This document shows positions 1 to 8,349 of a stretch of DNA of 41,048 bases, piece by piece (position 1 is the stretch's first letter; the number at the start of each line of letters is the position of its first letter). The position numbers and the translations under genes were made by a program. The notes beneath the pieces were generated by a model. It did no database searches, had not been told where the DNA came from, and saw nothing but the letters and a program-made list of their open reading frames with translations. This DNA is from CAZUDI01 sp964618975 (GTDB taxonomy: Bacteria > Desulfobacterota > Desulfomonilia > UBA1062), in the NCBI GenBank assembly GCA_964618975.1, contig CAZUDI010000034.1:1-41048 (forward strand). Reading direction: 5' to 3'.

Positions 1-55
1 TGATCGCCATACAGGAATTCGTCGTCCCAAGATCTATGCCCAGGATCTTCCCCAT
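1..55 (-). CDS. dnaK: DnaK (Hsp70 chaperone), first 18 codons only
   Basis: Only the N-terminus lies in the window; the gene runs off the left edge on the minus strand. The translation starts MGKILGIDLGTTNSCMAI, the ATP-phosphate-binding strand typical of DnaK (GIDLGTTNSC). An AGGAGG ribosome binding site sits just upstream of the ATG (about 66-71). It is the third gene of the hrcA-grpE-dnaK operon, following the grpE stop by about 30 bases. DnaK is the ATP-driven chaperone for which GrpE is the nucleotide-exchange factor. Identification rests on a short but highly diagnostic stretch. Confidence 0.93.
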   Translation of the reverse strand, partial: MGKILGIDLGTTNSCMAI

Positions 56-86
56 TGCTGTCATCCTCCTTAGTGAATATGTGTGC

Positions 87-629
87 TCATGCCGAGACGG
101 TCACCTTCGCAGGTCGCAAGACCCTCTCATGCAGCATGAATCCTTTTTCGATCTCGTCCACCACCATTCCGGAGCCCAAGTCGTCCCGATTGATCTGCAT
201 CATGGCCTCGTGATAATTCGGGTCGAAGGACATTCCTTGCGTTTCTATAGGTTCAACATGGTTACGTTTCAAGGTTTCGAGGAGCATTCTTTCCGTCATT
301 TGCAGCCCTTCGATAAAGGCCTCGTCATCGGGGAAATGTTCCCGGGCCGCCATGATGGACTTTTCGATGGCATCGTAGACCAGGAGAAAATCCTTCAGCA
401 AATTTTCCTTGCCGTACTTGATGATCTCCTGACGCTCGCGCTCCATGCGTTTCTTCATGTTGTCGATCTCGGCATAGGCCCGCAGATATTTATCATTGAG
501 CTCAGCAAGTTGCACCTGAAGCTCGCTGATGGACTGCTCCGGGGCACCCTCCTCCGTCCCTTTGTCCCTCAGGCTATCCTCACCGGCCTGATCGCTGTTG
601 TCTTGATTGGTGTACCTTTCTTCATCCAT
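87..629 (-). CDS. grpE: GrpE, nucleotide exchange factor of DnaK
   Basis: 180 residues, normal for GrpE. The acidic, disordered N-terminus (about 1-35) leads into a long coiled coil (about 35-90, with a YLRAYAEIDNMKKRMERE stretch) and then the C-terminal beta domain with the family signatures FDPNYHEAMM and GFMLHERVLRPAKVTVS. GrpE dimers open DnaK to release ADP. The ATG follows the hrcA stop after one base, so translation is probably coupled. Co-transcribed with hrcA and dnaK from the promoter at 1708-1736 and expected to be under HrcA/CIRCE control. Confidence 0.97.
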   Translation of the reverse strand: MDEERYTNQDNSDQAGEDSLRDKGTEEGAPEQSISELQVQLAELNDKYLRAYAEIDNMKKRMERERQEIIKYGKENLLKDFLLVYDAIEKSIMAAREHFPDDEAFIEGLQMTERMLLETLKRNHVEPIETQGMSFDPNYHEAMMQINRDDLGSGMVVDEIEKGFMLHERVLRPAKVTVSA

Positions 630-630
630 G

Positions 631-1662
631 TCAGATATCCTCCAGCAAATCTCCTAATACTTTGGCCATATAATCAACCAAGGGGATCACCCGGGCGTAA
701 TCCATACGCATGGGCCCGATCACCCCGAGCGATCCTACCGGTAGCGCCCCCCGGTGGTAGCGGCTCGCGATCATACTGAATTCACTCATACCGCCCTGAC
801 CGATCTCGTCGCCGATCAGCACCTTTACGCCTGGGGACTCGATAACCTGATTGAGGATACGCACGATACGCCCCTTGTCCTCGAAGGTGCTCACGATCTC
901 CCTGAGCCGGGCGAGATCGTCGATCTCCGGGGCGTTGAGTACGCTCGCCTTGCCCTCGATCATGATGTCAGGGGTGTCCTCCACCCCCTCCAACGCGATG
1001 AGCCCCAGACTGATGGCATCCCTGACGATCAGGTCGAAGCGGGTCTTCTCGTTGGACATCTCCTGAACCAGGCCGTCGCGCATCTCCTGAATGCTCATGT
1101 TGGCATAGGAGGCATTCAGATAGTTGGAGTACTTGGTCAGCTCGATCTGGGCGATGTCCTCTCCATAGACGATATGGTTGTGCACCAGACCGGATTTGCT
1201 CACGAGAATCACCAGGATGCGATTCTCATCGAGCCTGATGAACTCGATATGCTTGAAGAAGAAGGTATCGAGCCGCGGCAGGATGACCATCGCCATACTC
1301 TGGGAGATAATCGACAGCGTGCGCGAGGCCTCGCGTACACTCTCCCGGAAGTTCCCGATCGTCCTAGTCATGTGGCGGGTGATAAGCGAACGGTCCGTAC
1401 GCGGCACGGCCTTCAGCTCCAGGATCTCATTCAGGAAGAAACGAAAGCCTTTGGGCGTCGGAATCCTGCCGGCAGAGACATGCGGCTGGTAGAGGTATCC
1501 CATCTCCTCCAGGTCGGACATGACATTCCGCACCGTCGCAGGAGAGATAGCTACCATATATTTGCGCGCAACCGCACGGGACCCGACCGGTTCTCCGGTC
1601 TCGATATATTCCTGAACGATTGCACTCAGAACACCTCTGTCCCGGTCACTCAGAGCAATCAT
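631..1662 (-). CDS. hrcA: HrcA, heat-inducible transcription repressor
   Basis: 343 residues, the usual size. The N-terminal winged helix (about 1-75) has GEPVGSRAVARKY and SPATVRNVMSDLEEMGYL, and is followed by the HrcA signature SAGRIPTPKGFRFF. The remainder is the GAF-like dimerisation region. HrcA binds CIRCE operators and represses chaperone operons until misfolded protein titrates GroEL away from it. It is the first gene of its own operon, with AAGGTGA as ribosome binding site, and a CIRCE-like site lies only 12 bases upstream of its ATG, so autorepression is expected. Confidence 0.97.
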   Translation of the reverse strand: MIALSDRDRGVLSAIVQEYIETGEPVGSRAVARKYMVAISPATVRNVMSDLEEMGYLYQPHVSAGRIPTPKGFRFFLNEILELKAVPRTDRSLITRHMTRTIGNFRESVREASRTLSIISQSMAMVILPRLDTFFFKHIEFIRLDENRILVILVSKSGLVHNHIVYGEDIAQIELTKYSNYLNASYANMSIQEMRDGLVQEMSNEKTRFDLIVRDAISLGLIALEGVEDTPDIMIEGKASVLNAPEIDDLARLREIVSTFEDKGRIVRILNQVIESPGVKVLIGDEIGQGGMSEFSMIASRYHRGALPVGSLGVIGPMRMDYARVIPLVDYMAKVLGDLLEDI

Positions 1663-1673
1663 GTTGCTTCACC

Positions 1674-1700
1674 TTAGCACTCATCTGGTTTATCTGCTAA
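1674..1700. promoter_or_regulatory. CIRCE operator, one arm degenerate
   Basis: The canonical site is TTAGCACTC-N9-GAGTGCTAA. The left arm here (1674-1682) is a perfect TTAGCACTC. After exactly nine bases the right arm (1692-1700) reads ATCTGCTAA, matching six of nine. It covers the predicted transcription start of the hrcA promoter, the usual position for HrcA repression. The arm nearer hrcA is the perfect one. Confidence 0.88.
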
Positions 1701-1707
1701 CAATGTG

Positions 1708-1736
1708 TATATAGATTCTCTCACTTATGATGTCAA
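1708..1736 (-). promoter_or_regulatory. Sigma70-type promoter of hrcA-grpE-dnaK
   Basis: On the minus strand: TTGACA (1736-1731), a 17-base spacer, then TATATA (1713-1708). The -35 is consensus and the spacing ideal. Transcription would start near 1701, at the edge of the CIRCE element. Confidence 0.8.
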
Positions 1737-1890
1737 CATGCAAAAGGGTCGCGAATTCCGGCCGAGCCTCGCTGTATTGGCCATGATCCACGCTATCAGC
1801 CGCCCCGCCAATCCCGGCCGCGCTGCCCCCCGAGGCCCACCCCGGGGTGAAATGGCCCTGCGCGGTGTACGCATCGGCCATGGAATCCTA

Positions 1891-1920
1891 TGGACAAAGA
1901 TGTACGATCTGTTGTTTACT
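1891..1920 (+). promoter_or_regulatory. Possible argS promoter
   Basis: TGGACA (1891-1896), 18-base spacer, TTTACT (1915-1920), about 40 bases before the argS ATG. Both boxes are imperfect, so this is only a candidate. The rest of the interval 1741-1890 shows no other clear site. Confidence 0.3.
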
Positions 1921-1962
1921 TGGTGCGCTTGAGACGCAAAGACTGCATAAGGGGCACAACAG

Positions 1963-3624
1963 ATGAAAAACACGGTCGAATCCATCCTGCGCGCCACCAT
2001 AGAGGGGCTGATCACCCAAGGCACCCTCCCCCCTGTCGATCCGGCTGCGCTGGCGCTCACAATCCCTGCCAACAAGGAATTCGGGGATTTCACCACCAAC
2101 TTCGCCATGCAGGTATCCAAGGCCGCCAGGCGCAAACCCCGCGAGGTCGCCGAAGTGATCCGTGAGGCCCTCCAGGCTCAGAGCCACACCTTCGCCAGAA
2201 TCGAGGTCGCCGGGCCAGGGTTCATCAATCTCTCCCTCCACCCGCAGCTGTGGACCACGGTGCTGCAGGACATCGGCGCCAAGGCCGACACCTATGGCGA
2301 GAGCGCCTACGGTGCCGGCAAGAAGGTGCAGGTGGAATTCGTCAGCGCCAACCCCACCGGACCGCTACACATCGGTCACGGCCGCGGCGCGGCCGTGGGC
2401 GACACCCTGGCCAGGATCCTCAAGGCCACCGGCCATGACGTCCAGCGCGAGTATTACATCAACGACGTCGGCAACCAGATGAACACCCTGGGCAAATCGG
2501 TCCTGGCGCGCTACCGGGAGCTCTGCGGCGTCGAGGGCGACTTCCCGGAGGAAGGCTACAAGGGCGACTACATCCGCGATCTGGCCGGCACGCTCAAGGA
2601 GATCCACGGGGAGGCCCTGCTGGAGATGGATGAAAACGAGGCCATCGGGCTCAGTCGGGAGTATGCCGCAGGCAGCATCATGGAGACCATCCGCGCCGAT
2701 CTCGAACGATTCAACGTCCATTTCGAGCACTGGTTCAGCGAGGCCTCCCTGTACCGTGAGGGCAAGGTGGAACGCGCCCTGGACGAACTCAGAGAACGGG
2801 GCTTCATCTATGACCACGAGGGGGCCCTGTGGTTTGCGAGCTCACGCCTCGGCGACGAAAAGGACCGGGTGATCAAAAAACAGGACGGCAGCCTGACCTA
2901 CTTTGCCCCGGACATCGCCTACCACAGTGACAAGCTCGGGCGGGGCTTCGAGCAGGTGATCGACATCTGGGGCGCCGACCATCACGGATACGTGCCGCGC
3001 ATGAGAGCGGCCATCGAGGCCCTCGGGGCGCCGAGGGAGGCCTTCCATGCCCTGCTGATTCAGCTTGTCTCCCTGGAACGTGACGGCAAACCCGTCTATA
3101 TGTCCACGCGTGCGGGTGAATTCGTGACGCTCAAGGAAATCCTGGACGAGGTCGGTAAGGATGCCGCACGCTATTTCTTCATGATGCGCAAGTGCGACTC
3201 CCACCTCATATTCGATCTGGAACTCGCCAAGAAGAAGAGCGAGGAGAATCCCGTATTCTACATCCAGTATGCCCACGCGAGGGTTTGTTCGATCCTGCGC
3301 AACGCCCAGGAGCAGGGTCTCGGCCTGGATGCCCAGGGCGCCAGACTCGATTGCCTCAGTTCGGACGAAGACCTTGCGCTCATCAAGCTTCTGGCCAGCT
3401 ATCCCGACATGCTCATAGCCAGCGCCCAGTCGCTGGAGCCGCACCGCGTATCATTCTATCTCTTGGATCTTGCAACATCTTTTCACAGGTTTTATAATAA
3501 GAATCGCGTCATATCGAATGACGAGGCCCTGACACGGGCCAGGCTCGTGCTGGTGGATGCCGTGCGTCAGGTGATCCACAATGCCCTGGCGCTCATGGGG
3601 ATTGATGCCCCTGAGAGCATGTGA
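1963..3624 (+). CDS. argS: Arginyl-tRNA synthetase
   Basis: 553 residues, typical for bacterial ArgRS, a cytoplasmic class I synthetase that charges tRNA-Arg. The N-terminal Add1 domain (about 1-105) includes the EFGDFTTNFAMQ stretch. The catalytic Rossmann fold has the HIGH motif at residues 136-139 in ANPTGPLHIGHGRGA, the GADHHGY motif, and MSTRAG in the KMSK position. The C-terminal anticodon-binding helical domain ends in an arginyl-type ALxLMGI motif. AAGGGG at 1949-1954 is the ribosome binding site. The next gene begins within a few bases of its stop, so the two are probably co-transcribed. Confidence 0.97.
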   Translation: MKNTVESILRATIEGLITQGTLPPVDPAALALTIPANKEFGDFTTNFAMQVSKAARRKPREVAEVIREALQAQSHTFARIEVAGPGFINLSLHPQLWTTVLQDIGAKADTYGESAYGAGKKVQVEFVSANPTGPLHIGHGRGAAVGDTLARILKATGHDVQREYYINDVGNQMNTLGKSVLARYRELCGVEGDFPEEGYKGDYIRDLAGTLKEIHGEALLEMDENEAIGLSREYAAGSIMETIRADLERFNVHFEHWFSEASLYREGKVERALDELRERGFIYDHEGALWFASSRLGDEKDRVIKKQDGSLTYFAPDIAYHSDKLGRGFEQVIDIWGADHHGYVPRMRAAIEALGAPREAFHALLIQLVSLERDGKPVYMSTRAGEFVTLKEILDEVGKDAARYFFMMRKCDSHLIFDLELAKKKSEENPVFYIQYAHARVCSILRNAQEQGLGLDAQGARLDCLSSDEDLALIKLLASYPDMLIASAQSLEPHRVSFYLLDLATSFHRFYNKNRVISNDEALTRARLVLVDAVRQVIHNALALMGIDAPESM

Positions 3625-3630
3625 TTGTTC

Positions 3631-4173
3631 ATGACCAAAAAGAACCGGAAGAAAAGGCCCAAAGGGAAGCAGCGCAAGCCGAAACGCCAGTCGCTGGCCG
3701 CCAACAGTGTGCTGTTTGTCGTTTCCCTGGTGATCCTTATCGGGGCGAGCATGCTCATGCATGCGGTCGACACGCACCCTCAGCTCGCCTGGGCGCCTAT
3801 CTCCCAGCAGTGGACCCGGCTCGTGCACGGGTCACAGGACAGGACCGAACACATCCAGACGCCCCAGGCGGCCGAGAGTACGGCCGGGGCCTTCGAATAC
3901 TCCTTCTACGACCTGCTCTCCCACCAGGACAGCGCCCCGGCAAACGCTGAGTACCACTTCAGCATCCAGATCGCGGCCTTCAAGGCACCCGAACGCGCCC
4001 AGGGCTATGCCGAAACCCTGAGGCAGGAGAAGAAACTGCGCTGCCGTGTGGTGCGTCAGGGCCGATGGTCGCTGGTGCAATGGGGCAGCTTCCCGACCCG
4101 GGCCGCCGCCGAGCGCTACCGCAGGAAGCTCTCCGAGGCGCTGTGCCGGGAGTGCCTGGTGGTGAAGATATAA
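3631..4173 (+). CDS. SPOR-domain inner-membrane protein
   Basis: About 180 residues. A very basic cytoplasmic N-terminus (about 1-25, rich in Lys and Arg) precedes a single membrane segment (about 28-48, LFVVSLVILIGASMLM). A periplasmic linker of about 60 residues follows, then a C-terminal SPOR domain (about 108-180; FSIQIAAFKAPERAQGYAE and WSLVQWGSFPTRAAAERY). SPOR domains bind denuded septal peptidoglycan, so a role at the division site is likely. I chose the ATG at 3631; a TTG at 3625 directly abutting the argS stop is the alternative. The argS-SPOR pairing is familiar from proteobacteria. Confidence 0.85.
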   Translation: MTKKNRKKRPKGKQRKPKRQSLAANSVLFVVSLVILIGASMLMHAVDTHPQLAWAPISQQWTRLVHGSQDRTEHIQTPQAAESTAGAFEYSFYDLLSHQDSAPANAEYHFSIQIAAFKAPERAQGYAETLRQEKKLRCRVVRQGRWSLVQWGSFPTRAAAERYRRKLSEALCRECLVVKI

Positions 4174-4186
4174 GGATCTCCTGAGT

Positions 4187-5230
4187 ATGATCATGCATAT
4201 CGTTGGGGCCAGGCCCCAGTTCATCAAGCTCGCACCGGTCTGTCAGGCCTTCGACGAACACGGACTCGCCTATCGCATCCTGCATACAGGACAGCATTAC
4301 GACGCCGCACTCAACGACGTGCACTTCTCCACCCTGGGGCTTCCGCAGCCCCATGTCCATCTGGGCCTCGGCTCGGCCAGCCATGCCCGGCAGACCGCCA
4401 GCATGCTCACCGGCATCGAGGAGGTGCTCCTGCGCGAGAAACCCGCCCTGGTCGTGGTCTACGGCGACACCAACTCGACCCTGGCCGGCGCTCTCACGGC
4501 GGCCAAGCTCGGGATCAGGATCGCCCATGTGGAGGCCGGTGTCCGCAGTTTCGACCGCTCCATGCCCGAGGAGATCAACCGTGTGATCACCGACCGGATC
4601 GCCTCCTACCGTTTCTGTCCCACGCACAACGCCATGGACCTCCTGCAGAAAGAGGGCCTTTCGGGCATCCTAACCGGTGATGTGATGCTGGATGCCCTGA
4701 ACACCTACTCCGCGCGGCATATCGACCACCCCTTCCGGGCACCCTTTATCCTGACCACCATCCACCGGGCGGAAAACACTGATGAAAGGGAAAGATTCCT
4801 GGCCATCTGGGACGCACTGTGTCAGCTCGCTCGCACGATACCGGTCGTCTTCCCGGTTCATCCGCGAACACTAAATCGCTTCAGACTCATCATCGAGGAT
4901 CCCGGACACGCTGTTACGGTGATCGATCCCGTGAGCTACCTCACGATGATCGCCATGATGCGAGATGCCGCCTGCATCGTCACCGACTCGGGCGGGGTAC
5001 AGAAGGAGGCCTTTCTCCTGCGGACCCCTTGCGTGACCGTGCGCGACTCCACCGAATGGCCGGAGACCGTCCTGGCCGGGGCCAACCGCCTCGTGCACCC
5101 GGAGAGGCAGACCTTAGTTGCGGCCGTCACCCACATGCTGACGACCGAAGTCGCCCCATCCCAAAATCCCTTCGGAGACGGACGGGCGAGTTGCCATATC
5201 GCGGCCTTCATCCGAGAACACTGCCTGTAG
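4187..5230 (+). CDS. wecB: UDP-N-acetylglucosamine 2-epimerase (non-hydrolysing)
   Basis: 347 residues, close to the 360-380 typical of WecB/MnaA. It interconverts UDP-GlcNAc and UDP-ManNAc for surface polysaccharide synthesis. Visible motifs are GARPQFIKLAP at the N-terminus, TGQHYD, VVYGDTNSTLAGALTA, HVEAGVRSFDRSMPEEINR, a TIHRAEN motif and DSGGVQKEAFLL with the distal E-W-P-E motif. The GT-B-like double Rossmann fold is intact. It starts 13 bases after the SPOR gene. No other ManNAc or O-antigen gene is present nearby, so the polysaccharide served cannot be named. Confidence 0.93.
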   Translation: MIMHIVGARPQFIKLAPVCQAFDEHGLAYRILHTGQHYDAALNDVHFSTLGLPQPHVHLGLGSASHARQTASMLTGIEEVLLREKPALVVVYGDTNSTLAGALTAAKLGIRIAHVEAGVRSFDRSMPEEINRVITDRIASYRFCPTHNAMDLLQKEGLSGILTGDVMLDALNTYSARHIDHPFRAPFILTTIHRAENTDERERFLAIWDALCQLARTIPVVFPVHPRTLNRFRLIIEDPGHAVTVIDPVSYLTMIAMMRDAACIVTDSGGVQKEAFLLRTPCVTVRDSTEWPETVLAGANRLVHPERQTLVAAVTHMLTTEVAPSQNPFGDGRASCHIAAFIREHCL

Positions 5231-5270
5231 GACCGACCACAGCACCTTGTCCGATGGGGTGATCCAGCTA

Positions 5271-5298
5271 TTGCCCCACAGAAGACCGGTATTATTAT
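5271..5298 (+). promoter_or_regulatory. Weak candidate promoter for the cNMP-binding gene
   Basis: TTGCCC (5271-5276), 16-base spacer, TATTAT (5293-5298), with an overlapping TATACT at 5296-5301. It lies in an otherwise empty 144-base spacer about 75 bases before the ATG at 5375. The -35 match is partial. Confidence 0.3.
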
Positions 5299-5374
5299 AC
5301 TCAGAAGAATACACACCTCGCCGGGAAAGCATGGTGCCCAAACAGCATCCCCTTCTCTGACGCAGAGGAAGATC

Positions 5375-6322
5375 ATGGGAAATTTACGGCGGACACCCTT
5401 TGATCCCAAGGCCGTCCTCAGGAAGGCCCATAGGTGCGCCGCCAGGGACGACCCCGTACAGGCCTTCGACCTCTATCAGAAGGTGATCAGGCACTTCCTG
5501 GACCAGGGCAACACACTCAAGGCCTTGGCCGCAGGCAAGATGGCAAAGAACGCGCTCGGCAACACCCCGCAGGTGCAGGCGTTGCTCATCCGCCTCTATG
5601 CCGCGGGCGGGTTGAGCGGCGACGCCTTCCAGGAATACCATCTCAGCGCCACCAGATTTCACAAGGAGGCCATCCCCCTTTTCGAGGGGCTTACCCAGGA
5701 GGAGTTCGTAGAGGTCCTTGACCTGTTCGAGCTCATTCAGAAGAAGGGCGGCGCCTATGTGCTGAAGCAGGGCGACGCCGGGGAGGATATCTACATTCTG
5801 ATCACGGGCGCCCTCGAGGTGCTCCGGGACGGTCGACGGGTGAGCGGCCTCAAAGCCGGCGATGTCTTCGGGGAACTCGGGTTCTTCACCGGCCAGAGGC
5901 GTTCGGCCTCCGTCAGGGCCCTGGAGGAGAGCCTCATCGTACGGCTGAGGGCCGAAGACCTGAAAACCTTGAGTGCCCGCTATGCGAATGTCGCCCTCGC
6001 CCTCGAGGCCCTCTACACAGAACGCATGCTCACCCGGGCCATGGAGGAATCCCGGGACAATCCCCTGCTCGACCTGGATCAGGACACGATCGTGGAGAGC
6101 TTCTTTCCCCGCGGCCAGGAGATCCACCTTGACTCTCAGGCGGACTTGCACATCGTCAAGCACGGGGTGATCGAGATCAACTATACCGAGAAGGGCCTGA
6201 GCAAAAAACGCTTCCTGGGTCCCGGATACATCTTCCGGGCCTACCCCGGCACGGCACGGGCCAATACCGATGTGCACATCCTCAATGCCAGAATCGACCT
6301 TCTCCGCCGGCGTTCCGATTGA
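5375..6322 (+). CDS. Cyclic-nucleotide-binding domain protein with N-terminal helical repeats
   Basis: 315 residues. Residues about 10-100 look like TPR-like helical pairs (AFDLYQKVIRHFLDQGNTLKALAAGKMA). A canonical cNMP-binding beta roll follows (about 105-220), including the phosphate-binding cassette GDVFGELGFFTGQRRSASVRA. The last third (about 230-305) looks like a second, degenerate beta roll without a cassette. There is no helix-turn-helix and no membrane segment, so it is not a CRP-type regulator; it may be a soluble cyclic-nucleotide-sensing adaptor. GAGGAAG precedes the ATG. Partner and ligand are unknown. Confidence 0.75.
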   Translation: MGNLRRTPFDPKAVLRKAHRCAARDDPVQAFDLYQKVIRHFLDQGNTLKALAAGKMAKNALGNTPQVQALLIRLYAAGGLSGDAFQEYHLSATRFHKEAIPLFEGLTQEEFVEVLDLFELIQKKGGAYVLKQGDAGEDIYILITGALEVLRDGRRVSGLKAGDVFGELGFFTGQRRSASVRALEESLIVRLRAEDLKTLSARYANVALALEALYTERMLTRAMEESRDNPLLDLDQDTIVESFFPRGQEIHLDSQADLHIVKHGVIEINYTEKGLSKKRFLGPGYIFRAYPGTARANTDVHILNARIDLLRRRSD

Positions 6323-6451
6323 GGATGTTAAGAAAGCCTGACAAAAGATAACGCCTTCTGCCGATAGTGCCCTTCCTGCCTCCCTGCTATCCTGACTTAC
6401 AGGCACGGTCGTCGTGCGCGTGAATGCCCTGATTTCATCAAGGGAGGAAGG

Positions 6452-6772
6452 ATGGACTCGCGAGAGCATAAGCCCACGTATCCACGTCTGGAAAGGCACG
6501 CATCCCGAAGGCCGGACGAGGAGGAACGGGGCGCCCTGGGCCGAATCCTGCAGGACCTTTCCCTCGAGGCACCATCAAGCACTGAGATGCATGACCTCAA
6601 CAACCTGCTGGCGGCCATCCTGGGATATGCCGAGCTCCTGCAGCAGGAGCTGCCCGAACAATCCGAGGGGGCTGTCTATGCCACCCGCATCATTCATGCC
6701 TCCGAAAAGGCGCAGGACTTGGTCGGACAGATCTCCGCCCGCGTGGCAGGGGCAGGAAAGCCCCCTTCATGA
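6452..6772 (+). CDS. Short HisKA-like fragment of a two-component kinase
   Basis: 106 residues. The centre carries an H-box-like helix, with H47 in MHDLNNLLAAILGYAELLQQ, as in the dimerisation/phosphoacceptor domains of hybrid kinases (usual form FNNLLTAILGYAEL). No ATPase domain follows, and the next coding signal downstream is a frameshifted receiver domain. A good GGGAGGAAGG ribosome binding site precedes the ATG, so it could still be translated. I read it as the remnant of a hybrid histidine kinase whose catalytic domain was deleted. A stand-alone phosphotransfer role is possible but unproven. Confidence 0.55.
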   Translation: MDSREHKPTYPRLERHASRRPDEEERGALGRILQDLSLEAPSSTEMHDLNNLLAAILGYAELLQQELPEQSEGAVYATRIIHASEKAQDLVGQISARVAGAGKPPS

Positions 6773-6820
6773 CCGGCCGCCACGGAAAACACAAGGAATT
6801 CAGCCCCACAGCACAGGGGA

Positions 6821-7186
6821 CAGCACGGGCACATCCTCCTGGTGAATAACGAGGAGGACCTCATCGGGTCCACAAACAGATGCTCGAGAACCTCGGACTC
6901 AACTTCACATCCGCAACCGGGAGGCGCTGACGATCTTTTGCGTACACCATGAGGACTTCGATCTCGTACTCAGCGAGATGACCATGCCCCCCATAACCGG
7001 TGCCGTCTTCGCCCGTGAGATGCTGCGTCCGAATCCCGCGCTTCCCGTGATTCTGGGCGCGACGGGCAACCGTACGCCGTTGAAGATCGAGTTAATCGGT
7101 GCCTTCTGAAGCCGGTGCAGATCCGCGATCTGGCGCGCACGATCCGCAGGGTACTCGACCATCAGGCCACTGGCAATGGACAGTGA
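6821..7186 (+). pseudogene. Decayed response-regulator receiver domain
   Basis: Read across three frames this stretch recovers a receiver domain: HILLVNNEEDLI (normally HILLVDDEE), then KQMLENLGLNFTSATGR, then REALTIFCVHHEDFDLVLSE, MTMPPITGAVFAREML and a C-terminal LLKPVQIRDLARTIRRVLD ending at the TGA 7184-7186. At least three frameshifts separate the pieces. The acidic pocket reads NNE, and the phosphoacceptor Asp position reads Glu in LSEMTMP. It follows the HisKA fragment in the same orientation, consistent with one ancestral hybrid kinase that lost its ATPase domain. Confidence 0.8.
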
Positions 7187-7194
7187 CGCAGGGC

Positions 7195-7487
7195 ATATTC
7201 TAGAAATGGATGCATGCCTCGCCGCCAGGAAGGGGCCAAAGACGATGCACCAGATATTGATAAAGGCATTGCCCACCAGATTGGCCGGGGAGAGGCGCTC
7301 CCCTTGGACCTCTTCCTGATCAGCAGCTCCGCCGAAGCCAGCAATCAGGCGGCCAGCATGAAATCGGTCAACGGTAAGGCATGCCCGCAGGCGCCAGCCC
7401 GATGGTAAAGAACAGCACCCCAAACCCGATGAGACCCAGGGCCGTCACAATCTGCAATACGGGAATGACCAGATAGCCTCCCCTTCC
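7195..7487 (-). pseudogene. Remnant of a small membrane protein
   Basis: On the minus strand a hydrophobic coding-like stretch (VLQIVTALGLIGFGVLFF, about 7480-7410) breaks off. It resumes in a second frame (LTDFMLAA) and a third (LIAGFGGAADQEE, then ANLVGNAFINIWCIVFGPFL). Each frame is stopped soon afterwards, so at least two frameshifts are needed to rebuild a protein with two or so membrane segments. I do not recognise the family. Together with the receiver remnant it fills the roughly 770-base stretch without an intact gene between 6773 and 7540. Confidence 0.45.
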
Positions 7488-7539
7488 TTTGTATCCACTT
7501 CTTTCTACGGCAACAAAGCGCACCCGGTCCAGGGCTCAA

Positions 7540-8349
7540 TCAGGCCGGGGCCGGGCGTTTCCTCTCTCCGAGGCGTTCCAGGAGCGGCCAGAGATGCGGG
7601 ATGATCCCGGGACACAGGCCCAGCAGCCGCGCCACCAGCGCGCCCGACCCGGGTACGTAGAGCTCCATCTGCCCGTCCGTAAGCGCCCGGAGCACGGCCC
7701 GCGCGATCTGCCCGGCGTCCACGGGCGGGCTCAGGAAGGTCAGGGGCGAGCCACCGTGTGTGGCCTCATAGGCGAGCATGGGGGTATCCACCGCATCCGG
7801 GAAGATGGTGGATACCCTGATGTTGTGCCTTTTCAGCTCCACCCCCAGGGTGAGGTTGAGGCCCCTGAGCGCGTACTTGGTGGCCGTATAGACCGCACTC
7901 TTGGTCTCTGGGGCCACCCCGGCCAGGGAGGCGATCGTGATGATGTTCCCGCCCTTGGACTCCTTGAGGTGCGCGATGGCCGCGTGCGTACAGTACAATG
8001 GCCCCATGAGATTGACCTGCACCTGGGCCTCAATGTCCGCGCCGGTGGCTTCGTCAAAATAGGCCGGTCGGATGATCCCGGCGCTGTTGACAAGGATGTC
8101 GATCCGACCGAAGTGCGTGATGGCCCGCTGCATGAGGTCGGTGACCTGCCGGGGCTGGGTGATGTCGCAGGTCACCAGTAGCGGCGCCTGTCGCAGGTGT
8201 CCGGCCGTCTTTTCCAACCCTGTGGCATCTATATCCGTCAGAACCAGGGAGATTCCCTCCCGATCGAAGAGCGCGGCCACCGCGCTGCCGATACCGCCGG
8301 CCGCGCCTGTAACCACGGCGACCTTGCCCAGAAACGTCTTTGCCTGCAT
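7540..8349 (-). CDS. Short-chain dehydrogenase/reductase
   Basis: 269 residues from the ATG at 8349, which has a strong AGGAGGT site; longer upstream readings lack one. Classical SDR features are present: TGAAGGIG nucleotide-binding loop near residue 14, NSAGIIRP, catalytic Ser in IASLAG and the YTATK (YxxxK) active site. The Asp at the end of beta-2 (LVLTDID) favours NAD(H). The C-terminal extension of about 60 residues is of the kind seen in lipid-active SDRs. It is the last gene of a minus-strand group (TetR, SDR, epimerase, SDR), but 285 bases separate it from the epimerase. Substrate unknown; a 3-oxoacyl or other long-chain ketone is a guess. Confidence 0.85.
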   Translation of the reverse strand: MQAKTFLGKVAVVTGAAGGIGSAVAALFDREGISLVLTDIDATGLEKTAGHLRQAPLLVTCDITQPRQVTDLMQRAITHFGRIDILVNSAGIIRPAYFDEATGADIEAQVQVNLMGPLYCTHAAIAHLKESKGGNIITIASLAGVAPETKSAVYTATKYALRGLNLTLGVELKRHNIRVSTIFPDAVDTPMLAYEATHGGSPLTFLSPPVDAGQIARAVLRALTDGQMELYVPGSGALVARLLGLCPGIIPHLWPLLERLGERKRPAPA

